A DNA stretch of 21,872 nt. It comes from a virus. Positions within the stretch are counted from its first letter, which is position 1, and each line of letters begins with the position of its first letter. Below the pieces are notes generated by a model. That model was not told where the DNA came from and did no database searches. It saw nothing but the letters and a program-made list of their open reading frames with translations. The position numbers and the translations under genes are program-made. Shown here piece by piece: positions 5,789-13,956 of the stretch. Where the stretch lies: the IMG/VR virus record IMGVR_UViG_3300027881_000096, positions 1 to 21,872 of that record. The stretch is one strand, 5' to 3'.

Positions 5789-7382
5789 CGTTCTGCTCGA
5801 CTATCCACGTTTGCATCTGGCAAACTATTATCATCGTACAGCAGAAAATACAATGCTCAATTTTGCTGATAATAAGTGGCAGCAAAAGCTCTACATGGAA
5901 GATGCTGACAGGATCGTTGTAATGAAATCCTCGAAGGTCGGCATATCTGAATGGCTGATATGCGATATGTTCACGCAGGCAAAGCTCGGATTGAACGGAA
6001 TGTATGTTCTTCCAGACCAACCAATTCGCAACCGGTTCATATCGAGTCGCATTGACAGGGTGATCGGCAATACCGGTGAATATAACGCTAATGTCGTGAC
6101 CAAGAAAAAAGATGTCAATGCTAAAGGGCTTAAAACAATCTACAACAAAACATGGGCGTTTGTCGGTGCTAACAATCCCGATACCTTCTACGAGTTCAAT
6201 TCTGATATAAACATCTACGACGAATACGATAAATGTAATCAGTTGTCGCTTGAGACGGCTACCGACAGGACATTAGGGTCGAGTTGTGACCGGTGGCGCA
6301 AAGTCGGCAATCCAACAATCTCAGGGTATGGCATATCGGAAGAATTAGACAAATCATGCCAGTACACATGGCATTTGAAATGCTGGCGATGTAACAAGTG
6401 GCAGCCGTTGGGATGGTTTACTCATTTCGTTGATCAGGAAGATAATAACGTTTACAGGCTTAAAGATTCCTCTGTGCCTTGTGTTGAAAACCCCGATGTC
6501 GGCGATGATGCTAAAGGTTATTGCATTAAATGCGGTAAACCAATTGACCGGTTAGGACACGGCAACTGGGTTGATAAGCACCTGGACCGTGACATCAAGG
6601 GTTTTCACGTTATGCGTTTGTTTGGTTCGGTAGCCAGAAACCGGAACGTAATCAGGGAAGATTTCAAGAAGATGATAGATTGTGTCGGCAACTTGTCGCT
6701 GATGCAATGGTTTTACAACAACCGGTTGGGCATCCCGTATGAAGCTGACGGTTCGAAAATCACAGAAGCATTGCTTTCGGAATGTGTTCAAGCTGACTAT
6801 GTGATGCCCGACAAGGTTGCTGAAGGAAAGGGCTATTCAATTGGTGGTGCAGACATTGGTGCAAAAATTCATATTCAAGCGTCGTTGCCGTTGCCGGACG
6901 GTCGCCGTAAGAAGGTCTGTATTTGTACTGTTCCGTTGAACATGGAAGCATTTGAGGCGGTGATAAAGAAATACCGAATCGCACACGGTGTTGTCGATGC
7001 TTTACCGGAAACTGATTTCGTTAAAAGGTTCTTACAAAGGAACAGGGGATGGGCACGCTGTTTTTATGGTCAACGGGAAAATCCTAATTTATCAATTGAT
7101 TATATACCCAAAGAAAAGAAGGTCAAAGCCGGTCGGACAGAAACCCTCGACGCATCCCTACTGCAATATCTGACACATAACATGATTCTACCAAAGAACT
7201 TTATGTCGATTGATGGCGGCAACTATGTAAAGCAAATGATAATGCCAACGAGGATATATGACGAGAAGACAGAGCGATTCATCTGGACGAAAGGCGAAGA
7301 CCATTACCGGCATGCGGACAATTATGAGAACATTGCGTTCGATATTTTCAGAGCAGGCGGAATAAATATAAGAGTTTACTGA
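5685..7382 (+). CDS. terL: Terminase large subunit, GpA-type (TerL)
   Basis: 565 residues from the ATG at 5685 (AGGGGA SD at 5668-5673, overlap of 104 bases with terS), or 542 from the ATG at 5754, which has no clear SD. Packaging motor and genome-cutting nuclease. The ATPase shows a lambda gpA-like deviant Walker A, KSSKVGIS (residues 81-88), and Walker B INIYDE (175-180). Two CxxC pairs (C233/C236 and C280/C283) form the zinc-ribbon-like insertion typical of GpA. The RNase-H-like nuclease has acidic positions at D390 (GGADIG), D438 (GVVDALPE) and D545 (RHADNYEN). All parts are present and in order, so the protein looks intact. Confidence 0.95.
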   Translation: MSLSISSQPNSKNLTTGTPLQSSMDLEQAQAHAYNVLLDYPRLHLANYYHRTAENTMLNFADNKWQQKLYMEDADRIVVMKSSKVGISEWLICDMFTQAKLGLNGMYVLPDQPIRNRFISSRIDRVIGNTGEYNANVVTKKKDVNAKGLKTIYNKTWAFVGANNPDTFYEFNSDINIYDEYDKCNQLSLETATDRTLGSSCDRWRKVGNPTISGYGISEELDKSCQYTWHLKCWRCNKWQPLGWFTHFVDQEDNNVYRLKDSSVPCVENPDVGDDAKGYCIKCGKPIDRLGHGNWVDKHLDRDIKGFHVMRLFGSVARNRNVIREDFKKMIDCVGNLSLMQWFYNNRLGIPYEADGSKITEALLSECVQADYVMPDKVAEGKGYSIGGADIGAKIHIQASLPLPDGRRKKVCICTVPLNMEAFEAVIKKYRIAHGVVDALPETDFVKRFLQRNRGWARCFYGQRENPNLSIDYIPKEKKVKAGRTETLDASLLQYLTHNMILPKNFMSIDGGNYVKQMIMPTRIYDEKTERFIWTKGEDHYRHADNYENIAFDIFRAGGINIRVY

Positions 7383-7394
7383 ATAAAGGAAAGA

Positions 7395-7898
7395 ATGATG
7401 AAAAGATTATTGATGATGTTGTTGGTGATAGGGTTGCCGGTGTCGTTTGTGGTTGGTAGCGCAACCAAAGCATCTAAACAAGCACGACTTAGAGCCGTTG
7501 ACAGCTTGACGGCGTTAGATACCGTTGAAACTACACTCCGGACTGATGCTGATACGTCGGATGCGTGGAATGTAATGGACATGACCAAGCTGTCATTTGT
7601 ATATGCAACTGAGCATGATACTAACTTTGTAAATGATACGGTCGGATTTATCTTAGAGTATTCCGTTGACTTAACCGACGCAAATTTATGGACTCTACTT
7701 GATACAATCAAGGTATCGTTGGCAACCGACACGTCATATTCTGATGTCTGGTATAGTTTAGATTCGCTCCCCCCGATGAATTATATCCGATTTATTCTTT
7801 ATCACAAAGACGCACTGGAATCGTCCGCCGATAACGTGGGACTATTTGAGAACACATACAACTTCGATGGTTATGTCTGGCTTAAAGGTTGGAAATAA
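7395..7898 (+). CDS. Exported small beta-rich protein in the head module
   Basis: A 167-residue protein. Two ATG codons (7395 and 7398) follow AAGGA at 7386-7390; the second has better spacing. The N terminus is a Sec signal peptide: MMKR, a hydrophobic core LLMMLLVIGLPVSFVVG, then an SA cleavage-like site near residue 23. The mature part seems to be an internal duplication: TLRTDADTSDAWNVMDMTKL (about 48-67) resembles SLATDTSYSDVWYSLDSLPP (about 108-127), each followed by a beta stretch. It is Asp/Thr/Ser-rich and has no cysteines, in line with a secreted beta-sandwich. It sits between terL and the portal gene. It could act at the cell surface or envelope during infection, or be a virion surface protein. 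Function unknown. Confidence 0.75.
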   Translation: MMKRLLMMLLVIGLPVSFVVGSATKASKQARLRAVDSLTALDTVETTLRTDADTSDAWNVMDMTKLSFVYATEHDTNFVNDTVGFILEYSVDLTDANLWTLLDTIKVSLATDTSYSDVWYSLDSLPPMNYIRFILYHKDALESSADNVGLFENTYNFDGYVWLKGWK

Positions 7899-7903
7899 AT
7901 TAG

Positions 7904-10009
7904 ATGTTCAAAATATGGAGTAACATCAAGCGTTGGTTTTCTGGGGGGTTTAAAAAGAATCCTGCGTCGCATATTGGCAAGACTCAATTCCATGACGGCG
8001 AACAACATCCGAAATACGACCATACAGTTCATCTTGCCGTTTACACTATTGACGTATGGGCTTATGCATCTATCAGAGCAATTGCAAGAGCAATATCGCA
8101 ATTGCCTCTATTGGCTCAACAGCAACAAAAGATTGACGGTAAGATGCAATGGGAAACTCTGGAAAAGGGCGAATTATACGAGTTAGTGAATAAGCCGAAT
8201 CCCGATGAACCGATGAATCATTTGGTTGAAAGATGGATTTCGAGTGCGTTGGCGGCTGGTGATGGATATTTGCTATACGATTCCGACGACCATGAACTGT
8301 ATTATGTCAAACCGGATTTAGTTAAAGTCAAAACAGACAAGATGGGGAGATTCGTTAAGTATCAAATCTCCGATGGTGTACGAACAATATCTCAAGAACC
8401 TGAACAACTGATACATATCAAATTGACGAATCCGGACGGCGACTACTATGGATTCCCGCCGTCACAGGTCGTCAAACAAACGATTCTGACTAAACTTGCA
8501 ATGTCGAAGTATATCAATTCATATTTTAAAAATAACGCTTTAGCAGGGACGACGTTCAGCACTGAACACACATTGATTGAGGAACAGCGAGCCGAAATCA
8601 GACAGGAATTTGATAGAATGCACAAGGGGGCGGATAATGCTTTCAAGATGGCAATACTTGACGGAGGCGTCAAACTTGATCGCCTGAGTCATAATCTTAA
8701 AGATTTAATCCCTGACCAGATATACAAATTGATTCGTGAGGAAGTTCTTGCCGCTTATGGTGTGCCTCATGTCATGGTTGGAGTGTTGGATGATGCCAGT
8801 TATGCAAACGCCGATATTCAAAAGCGGTTGTTCTATGAAAACAGCGTCTTGCCGTTACTGACGATGATTGAATCCTTCATCAACTTACAATTGACTCCGC
8901 AGTTCGGGAATGACTTACGATTATGGTTCGACCGGTCATTGATTCAGGCATTGCAGGAACAACCGAATGAGAAGGCTGAACGGCTGAATAAGTTAATCAA
9001 CGGTCGCAATCAGATATTAACAGTCAACGAAGCACGAATCGAATTAGGTTATGAAGCTATTGTGGGATTCGACGAATTGAGCACTCCGCCCGATCCGTCG
9101 CAATTCATGTTCGGTCTTGGTGATGAAGAAGAACCCGAAGAAGATGCTGACGACGGTTCTGCTGATGAAAACGAGGAAGAAAAACGCTACAGGGTAATGA
9201 TCAAGCGGTGGAGAGCACATCACAGCAAGGTCTTAAAAGCAGAGAAAGAGTTTGCCGGAATCATGGTCAAGTTTTTCGATGAACAGGAAAACCGGATACT
9301 GGCACGGTTGACTGATTTAAATTTCAACGGGAAGCTGATGTCGTCGGTCTTGCACCATGAACTCGAAATGATGGAACGAAAAGACCTGTTGGATGATACT
9401 AACGTTTTATTTAATCGTAAACGTGAGAATAGATTATTAAAGAAGGCTGTCGAGCCAAAGATTAAGCGTGAGATTGTTATTGCCGGACAACAGGGCATAA
9501 ATCAAACGGCACGGAAAAACCTAATCCCAATAAGAAGGAAAAATGACCAGTTCAGGGTAACTGAACCGGAAGTACAGACGATGCTTCGCATGTTTTTGAA
9601 TCGGATGGATGATGTTAATGACACCACTTACGAAGCGATTAAATCCATTATCAGCGTTGCTTATGACGAAGGGCAGGGAGCGGATACGGTCGCAAGTGCA
9701 ATAAAAAAAGAATATGACATGATTAACAGAGTTCGCTCAAAGCGAATAGCTAAGACTGAGATGAATGGAATTGTAAACGGTGGGAATCTGCTCGGTGCAG
9801 TTCAAGGCGGTTCGACTCACAAGGAATGGGTGTGTGCATATTTGCCAGACACACGACAGGCACATTCCGACGCAGGTGGACAACCGCCTGTAACAATTGA
9901 TAAGCCGTTCATAGTGGGTAATGATGCAATGATGCATCCGGGTGATCCTAACGCATCGGTCGGTAACGTCGTGAACTGTTACTGTTCGATGGTGTGGTTT
10001 ATAGCATGA
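7904..10009 (+). CDS. Portal protein fused to Mu gpF-like minor head protein
   Basis: A 701-residue protein. About residues 1-405 form an HK97-type portal (Phage_portal): IDVWAYASIRAIARAISQLPL, then a WISSALAAGDGYL segment, YYGFPPSQV, and YGVPHVMVGV before the stem and crown region. An acidic linker (about residues 406-428, nearly all Asp/Glu) follows. About residues 430-600 are charged and helical. About residues 610-701 carry the Phage_Mu_F signature: RIAKTE, a W near 640, TRQAH, GGQPP, a MHPGDP motif and a final NCYC. Portals form the dodecameric DNA gate; gpF-like proteins are minor head or ejected proteins. In many phages these are two adjacent genes; here they are one continuous frame with no internal stop. 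Confidence 0.93.
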   Translation: MFKIWSNIKRWFSGGFKKNPASHIGKTQFHDGEQHPKYDHTVHLAVYTIDVWAYASIRAIARAISQLPLLAQQQQKIDGKMQWETLEKGELYELVNKPNPDEPMNHLVERWISSALAAGDGYLLYDSDDHELYYVKPDLVKVKTDKMGRFVKYQISDGVRTISQEPEQLIHIKLTNPDGDYYGFPPSQVVKQTILTKLAMSKYINSYFKNNALAGTTFSTEHTLIEEQRAEIRQEFDRMHKGADNAFKMAILDGGVKLDRLSHNLKDLIPDQIYKLIREEVLAAYGVPHVMVGVLDDASYANADIQKRLFYENSVLPLLTMIESFINLQLTPQFGNDLRLWFDRSLIQALQEQPNEKAERLNKLINGRNQILTVNEARIELGYEAIVGFDELSTPPDPSQFMFGLGDEEEPEEDADDGSADENEEEKRYRVMIKRWRAHHSKVLKAEKEFAGIMVKFFDEQENRILARLTDLNFNGKLMSSVLHHELEMMERKDLLDDTNVLFNRKRENRLLKKAVEPKIKREIVIAGQQGINQTARKNLIPIRRKNDQFRVTEPEVQTMLRMFLNRMDDVNDTTYEAIKSIISVAYDEGQGADTVASAIKKEYDMINRVRSKRIAKTEMNGIVNGGNLLGAVQGGSTHKEWVCAYLPDTRQAHSDAGGQPPVTIDKPFIVGNDAMMHPGDPNASVGNVVNCYCSMVWFIA

Positions 10010-10019
10010 AAGGGAATTT

Positions 10020-12143
10020 ATGAATAAACGGATTTATGGACAAGTTTTAGACTTTAAAGATTTCAAGGGTGATAGTGAATCACCTTACGAGATGATTGTC
10101 ACGATTAGACCGGCAACCAGTGATGTTGATCGGTACAATGAGATCACCGATCAGGACGCATTTATGAAGGCGATGCCGGAGTTTATGAAGAATCCGGTGT
10201 CAATGTATAACCATGAACATAACATCGGCAAGATATTGGCTTACGACAAAGACAAAAAGAGTGTCATTGTTGATATTGGGTTGGCTAAGACTGATAAGGC
10301 TCGTGAAGTCGCTGAATTGGTACGCATCGGTGCAGTGTCACGTTCATCGTTCATGTTTGGTAAGGCAAACTATAAAAACGAAGAAGGGCGTGATGACGTC
10401 AGGCGGTTAGTTGATTTCGAAATCTATGAAATGGGCTTGGTTGATATACCGGCGAATCCCAATGCTGGAATAATAAACTTCAAAAATTACAAAGACAATG
10501 AATTCATCGTGATAAACGAAAACGAGGATAATTCCAACAATTTATTAAAAGGAAAAAAAACGATGGATTTAGACAAAAAGAAATTGCTCGATGACATGAG
10601 AGCAATAGTTGATCCGATGCAATTGGAAGTTGATGGGTTGCGTTCGGATTGGGTGACCATGAAGGAAAACGCTGAGTCGGCGACGAAGCTGATGAAGCAG
10701 GTTGAAGAGAAGCAGCAACAGTTGGTGGACGGTCGAATCAACAAAGAGGAATTCGAAACATTCGCCGGTAAAATCGGAACTGATATTCTTGACATCCAGA
10801 AGGATTTGAAAAGGTTTGAACAAGCCGGTAAAATTCAGGCGAATCGTCTGCCATATTCCGACTGGAAGGCTTTAAGTTCTGACATCAAGGTTGTGTTTGA
10901 TGAAAACGGTCAGGCATTGTCGGCGAAACATCAGAAGGCGTATCATTTCTTGCATACACCATTTGACTTTGATACCGATGAAGGAAAGCGGTTGAGAGAC
11001 TTACGAGACTTGAACGACACCATTATTATCGCTCATGCTTATTTCAAGAAGATGGGGACTGGCAATTACAGGATGGAAAACCTGAAATGTTTCCAATTGT
11101 TCGAAAAATTGCTGAAAGACTTCGATCCTGAACTTCAAAAAGCCATGTATTCGACCGGTACTGGCGTCGGTGATGAATGGGTTCCGACTAATTTCTCCGC
11201 ACAATTGCACGAAGCATACGAATTGGAAATGAACCTGGAAACACATATCCCCCGTTGGGAGATGCCTTCTAATTCAGCTTATTACCCGATAAGCGGTGCA
11301 CGACCGAGAATGTATCGTGTCGGTGAAGCGGCTGTCAATAACCCGACTCAGATGGTTAAATCTAACCATACCACAAGCAATACACTGTTCACGACTGAAA
11401 CTTTTGGCGTCGCTGTTATGTCGTCACCGGAATTCATCGAGGATTCTATTATTGCTGCCGCTCCGGCATTACGGAAATCAATATCCAAAGCTATGAGTGA
11501 AGGCAATGAAAGCCGTTACCTCAATGCTGACGATTCCACTGCCGGAACTCACATGGATACGGCTGCCGATTGGGCGACTGACACAACTTATCCCGAAGCC
11601 TACGAAAAAGGGTTCAGGAAATTCGCTATTGCCGGTTCGAGAAACATTAGTGCACAGTCAGCATCAGCCGGTGTTGGTGATGGAACTACTGCTTTTGTTG
11701 CAGAGGATGTTCGCAGTTTACGTGGTGACTTACCGTCCGGTATGGGACATAAAGCCAAAGACCTGGTGTATGTCACTTCAATCAATGTCTGGTTGAATAT
11801 GTTGAGTTTTAATCAATATTCACAGATCGGGACATACGGAGCAAACGCTTCATGGTTGACGGGTGATTTGCCGGCATTTGACGGTTCACCGTTAGTCGTG
11901 ACTTCCGAATTGTCTGAAACGATGGCATCGACTGGATTGAAAACTGGCTCCGATACAACCAAAGGTCTGGTTTGTTACAACAAAACAGATTTCAAGGTTG
12001 GATATAAACGTAATGTGACGCTTGAATTTGATAAAGACATTTTGACTCAGCAGTATGCTTTTGTGGCAACACAGAGGAACTCATTCAAGTCAATGTCGGC
12101 GTCAACTTACGAAGCCGTCGCATACTTAATAAATATTCCATAA
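10020..12143 (+). CDS. HK97-type prohead protease fused to major capsid protein
   Basis: A 707-residue frame, SD AAAGGGA just before the ATG. About residues 1-165 are a prohead protease (peptidase family S78): catalytic His in MYNHEHN (H65), Ser in AVSRSSFMF (probably S110) and YEMGLVDIPANPNAG. A poly-Asn/Glu/Lys junction follows. Residues 182-290 are helical and coiled-coil-like, suiting an HK97 delta/scaffold domain. About residues 300-707 are the HK97-fold capsid: GVGDEWVPTNFSAQLHEA (E loop and N arm region), a TETFGVAVMSSPEF segment and a C-terminal KVGYKRNVTLEFDKD beta region. In HK97 itself, protease and capsid are separate genes. An in-frame ATG with its own SD and an A8 run lie at the junction, so separate products may also be made. 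Confidence 0.93.
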   Translation: MNKRIYGQVLDFKDFKGDSESPYEMIVTIRPATSDVDRYNEITDQDAFMKAMPEFMKNPVSMYNHEHNIGKILAYDKDKKSVIVDIGLAKTDKAREVAELVRIGAVSRSSFMFGKANYKNEEGRDDVRRLVDFEIYEMGLVDIPANPNAGIINFKNYKDNEFIVINENEDNSNNLLKGKKTMDLDKKKLLDDMRAIVDPMQLEVDGLRSDWVTMKENAESATKLMKQVEEKQQQLVDGRINKEEFETFAGKIGTDILDIQKDLKRFEQAGKIQANRLPYSDWKALSSDIKVVFDENGQALSAKHQKAYHFLHTPFDFDTDEGKRLRDLRDLNDTIIIAHAYFKKMGTGNYRMENLKCFQLFEKLLKDFDPELQKAMYSTGTGVGDEWVPTNFSAQLHEAYELEMNLETHIPRWEMPSNSAYYPISGARPRMYRVGEAAVNNPTQMVKSNHTTSNTLFTTETFGVAVMSSPEFIEDSIIAAAPALRKSISKAMSEGNESRYLNADDSTAGTHMDTAADWATDTTYPEAYEKGFRKFAIAGSRNISAQSASAGVGDGTTAFVAEDVRSLRGDLPSGMGHKAKDLVYVTSINVWLNMLSFNQYSQIGTYGANASWLTGDLPAFDGSPLVVTSELSETMASTGLKTGSDTTKGLVCYNKTDFKVGYKRNVTLEFDKDILTQQYAFVATQRNSFKSMSASTYEAVAYLINIP
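10547..10565 (+). promoter_or_regulatory. Internal in-frame SD and start, with A8 slippery run, at the protease-capsid junction
   Basis: AAAAGGA (10547-10553) lies 9 bases before an in-frame ATG at 10563 (residue 182), which would start a free capsid protein of 526 residues. The same spot has eight consecutive A (10553-10560), read in frame as A-AAA-AAA. A -1 shift meets TGA at 10592-10594 and a +1 shift meets TAG at 10570-10572, so slippage would end translation within about a dozen codons and leave a free protease. Confidence 0.6.
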
Positions 12144-12178
12144 CCCTCCTTGTTTATGGATTGTTTTATTGTCGCAAT

Positions 12179-12221
12179 GTCGGGTGTTGATGGTAGCACC
12201 CGACTTAAATTGAGAACTTTT
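12179..12221 (+). terminator. Hairpin after the capsid gene, possible weak terminator or attenuator
   Basis: GTCGGGTG (12179-12186) pairs perfectly with CACCCGAC (12197-12204) around a 10-base loop. The downstream T run (TTTTT, 12217-12221) is 12 bases after the stem rather than directly next to it, so termination would be inefficient. It lies in the 96-base gap between capsid and decoration genes and may instead stabilise the 3' end of the capsid message. Confidence 0.5.
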
Positions 12222-12239
12222 TAATTAAGGAATATAAAT

Positions 12240-12983
12240 ATGGCACTATCAAAAGCGGTATCAGCCATGAGTTTAAAGTTTGCGGTTACTGCCGGTGCTG
12301 CTGCCACAACCAATATCACTGTTACGGGTATTGCTACTACTGACCATTTGATTGGGGTACAGGAATCGGCGGTAACGTCTGCCGATCCAACCGACAGAAC
12401 CTCCGAAGCGTCAATTACATCAACCGATAACATCCAACTATCGACGACCTCAACGGCGACTGATAAGTTGATTGTCTTGTATCACGATTCGGACGGTCGA
12501 GCGATTGATGCACCCTGCTATAAGTTTATCCTGACGACGGGAACGACAGCGGCAGCCAATATCACGGCGACCGGGATTGCAACTGCGGACACGTTGATAT
12601 TTGTAACTGAAATATCAGCAACGGACGCAATCTGGACTGACAGAACATCAGAAGCATCAATCACGGCAGCGAATGTTATCCAGTGCTCAACAACGGATAC
12701 TTCAACTGACCAGATTTTAATCTGTTATCACGATGCATCAGGTAGGGGAATCGCTTCACCGGCGTTGAAGTGGGGACAGTGTAACGGTTCAGCAACTACG
12801 AGTACTTTAACTGGTGTTGCAACTGGTGATACTTTGCTGATGGTCTTGGAATTGGCACAGACAACCAATGTGGCGACTTTGCGGACGTCAACAACTACAA
12901 TATCGGCGGCTAATACTTTGACCAGTGGTGTATCTACTGTCAATGATGTTTTGCTCGTGTTGTATCACGACGGTTCGGCATGA
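12240..12983 (+). CDS. Three-repeat beta protein, probable capsid decoration protein
   Basis: A 247-residue protein with AAGGA at 12227-12231. It consists of three tandem repeats of about 80 residues, starting near residues 13, 95 and 177. Each contains a TNITxTGIAT-like segment, then LIxV, TDRTSEASIT, an STT..T.TD motif and an LYHD(S/A)xGR ending; the third repeat is more divergent and ends in LYHDGSA. It is very rich in Thr, Ser and Ala with beta-strand alternation. Directly after the capsid gene, such proteins are often head decoration or head fibre proteins, so one repeat could bind each subunit of a capsid trimer. The role is inferred from position and repeat structure, not from family recognition. 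Confidence 0.8.
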   Translation: MALSKAVSAMSLKFAVTAGAAATTNITVTGIATTDHLIGVQESAVTSADPTDRTSEASITSTDNIQLSTTSTATDKLIVLYHDSDGRAIDAPCYKFILTTGTTAAANITATGIATADTLIFVTEISATDAIWTDRTSEASITAANVIQCSTTDTSTDQILICYHDASGRGIASPALKWGQCNGSATTSTLTGVATGDTLLMVLELAQTTNVATLRTSTTTISAANTLTSGVSTVNDVLLVLYHDGSA

Positions 12984-13001
12984 TAAAAATAGACGGGATG
13001 T

Positions 13002-13030
13002 CCGGCTCATATAAGTCGGGAATTTTGTTT
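13002..13030 (+). terminator. Possible weak terminator after the decoration gene
   Basis: CCGGCT (13002-13007) pairs with AGTCGG (13014-13019), including one G-T pair, around a 6-base loop. It is followed by GAATTTTGTTT. The short stem with a T-rich but interrupted tail makes a weak intrinsic terminator plausible. It lies 18 bases after the stop of the decoration gene. Confidence 0.45.
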
Positions 13031-13047
13031 CATGTAACTCTCAAAAC

Positions 13048-13075
13048 TACGCCGGTTGCCTATTCGACCGGCGTA
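13048..13075 (+). other. Strong hairpin upstream of the next head gene
   Basis: TACGCCGGT (13048-13056) pairs perfectly with ACCGGCGTA (13067-13075). The pairing can extend inward by a T-G and a G-C pair to a 6-base loop. No T run follows on the plus strand, so this is not a plus-strand terminator. It ends 8 bases before the SD of the next gene and could be an RNA stability or processing element. Confidence 0.6.
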
Positions 13076-13096
13076 AGAAAAAGAAGGACTTAAAAG

Positions 13097-13363
13097 ATGA
13101 AGAATTTGAAATTTACGGGCGGTGACGTTCATGTTGGAATTCATGACTTTGGTTTCAATTGGAAACGTGGTGACGAACATGAAGTCGAAGATGCTGTTGC
13201 TAATTTGGCTGTTAAGACTTTTCCGACGTTGTTCGTTATCGTGAGACCATTAACGGCTGCTGAGAAAAAAGCAATTGAGGATGTTAAAAAAGCTGAAGAA
13301 GAAGCTAATAAAAAAGCATTAAAAGACGCTGACAATAAAAAGTTCGAAGGTGACAACAAGTAA
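13097..13363 (+). CDS. Small head protein with charged C-terminal tail
   Basis: An 88-residue protein with AAGGA at 13084-13088, eight bases before the ATG. The N-terminal half (KFTGGDVHVGIHDFGFNWKRGDEHEVEDAVANL then LFVIVRP) is a small beta domain of the kind often coded between capsid and connector genes. The C-terminal 35 residues are a Lys/Glu/Ala helix. Its TAA overlaps the next ATG by one base (TAATG), so it is translationally coupled to the connector gene. A minor head or assembly role is inferred from location only. Confidence 0.7.
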   Translation: MKNLKFTGGDVHVGIHDFGFNWKRGDEHEVEDAVANLAVKTFPTLFVIVRPLTAAEKKAIEDVKKAEEEANKKALKDADNKKFEGDNK

Positions 13364-13956
13364 TGCCGGTATTGTCGGATTATGCTGTAATTGATGTCAA
13401 TTACTATAAGTTGTACGCCGGATATGAACTTGATGACACTAATATCAACGACGATGAGTTGAATCAGTTCATCAATCAGGCATCGAGGTTAATGGAGCAG
13501 GAAGCTAATCGTGCCTTCCGCTCCAGTACGGCAACGGAGGTATTTCACGGTAACGGCACAGTTAATTATATGGTCAGGCAGAAGCGGATCACAACCTTAA
13601 CGACCTTGCATTATTGGGATGGTACGGCATGGGAGGCTGTTGCTTCGCCTACTTATGAGTTCGATTCAGTCGAATCGACCGGTTTAATCTATTTCACCGA
13701 TGGTAATGTATTCCATACAGGCAACCAGAACTGGAAAGTAGTTTATGTTTACGGTTGGGATTTGGCGTCGATACCAGAGGAATTGAAATTGTGTTGCTGT
13801 GAGATTGTTGAGTGGTTGAAGCAGTTGCGGAAAAAATCCGGTATCGCATCAGAAACTTTAGGCGATAAAAGCATCTCTTATAAGGCTGAAAACAGCAAGA
13901 TGCCGGAATCTGCGAAGGAAATCTTGTTTAAATACAGGAGTTACAGATATGCCTGA
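13363..13956 (+). CDS. Head-tail connector, HK97 gp6-like
   Basis: A 197-residue protein starting in a TAATG overlap. Gp6-like features: an N-terminal helical part with ELNQFINQASRLMEQEANRAF, a central beta region (RQKRITTLTTLHYWDGTAWEAV, VYVYGWDLASIPEELKLCCCEIVEWLKQLRK) and a polar C terminus with EILFKYRSYR. The 'Y.yGwd..siPeelk.a...iv.wl' pattern is typical of phage head-tail connector adaptors (Phage_connect_1/gp6 group), which form the ring below the portal. It overlaps the next gene by 8 bases. Confidence 0.88.
   Translation: MPVLSDYAVIDVNYYKLYAGYELDDTNINDDELNQFINQASRLMEQEANRAFRSSTATEVFHGNGTVNYMVRQKRITTLTTLHYWDGTAWEAVASPTYEFDSVESTGLIYFTDGNVFHTGNQNWKVVYVYGWDLASIPEELKLCCCEIVEWLKQLRKKSGIASETLGDKSISYKAENSKMPESAKEILFKYRSYRYA

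Noticed and set aside
12210-12240. A promoter (TTGAGA, 17-base spacer, TATAAA) before the decoration gene
   Set aside because: The -10-like box ends two bases before the ATG, so transcription would start inside the gene. The A/T-rich bases are explained by the SD and spacer (AAGGA at 12227-12231).
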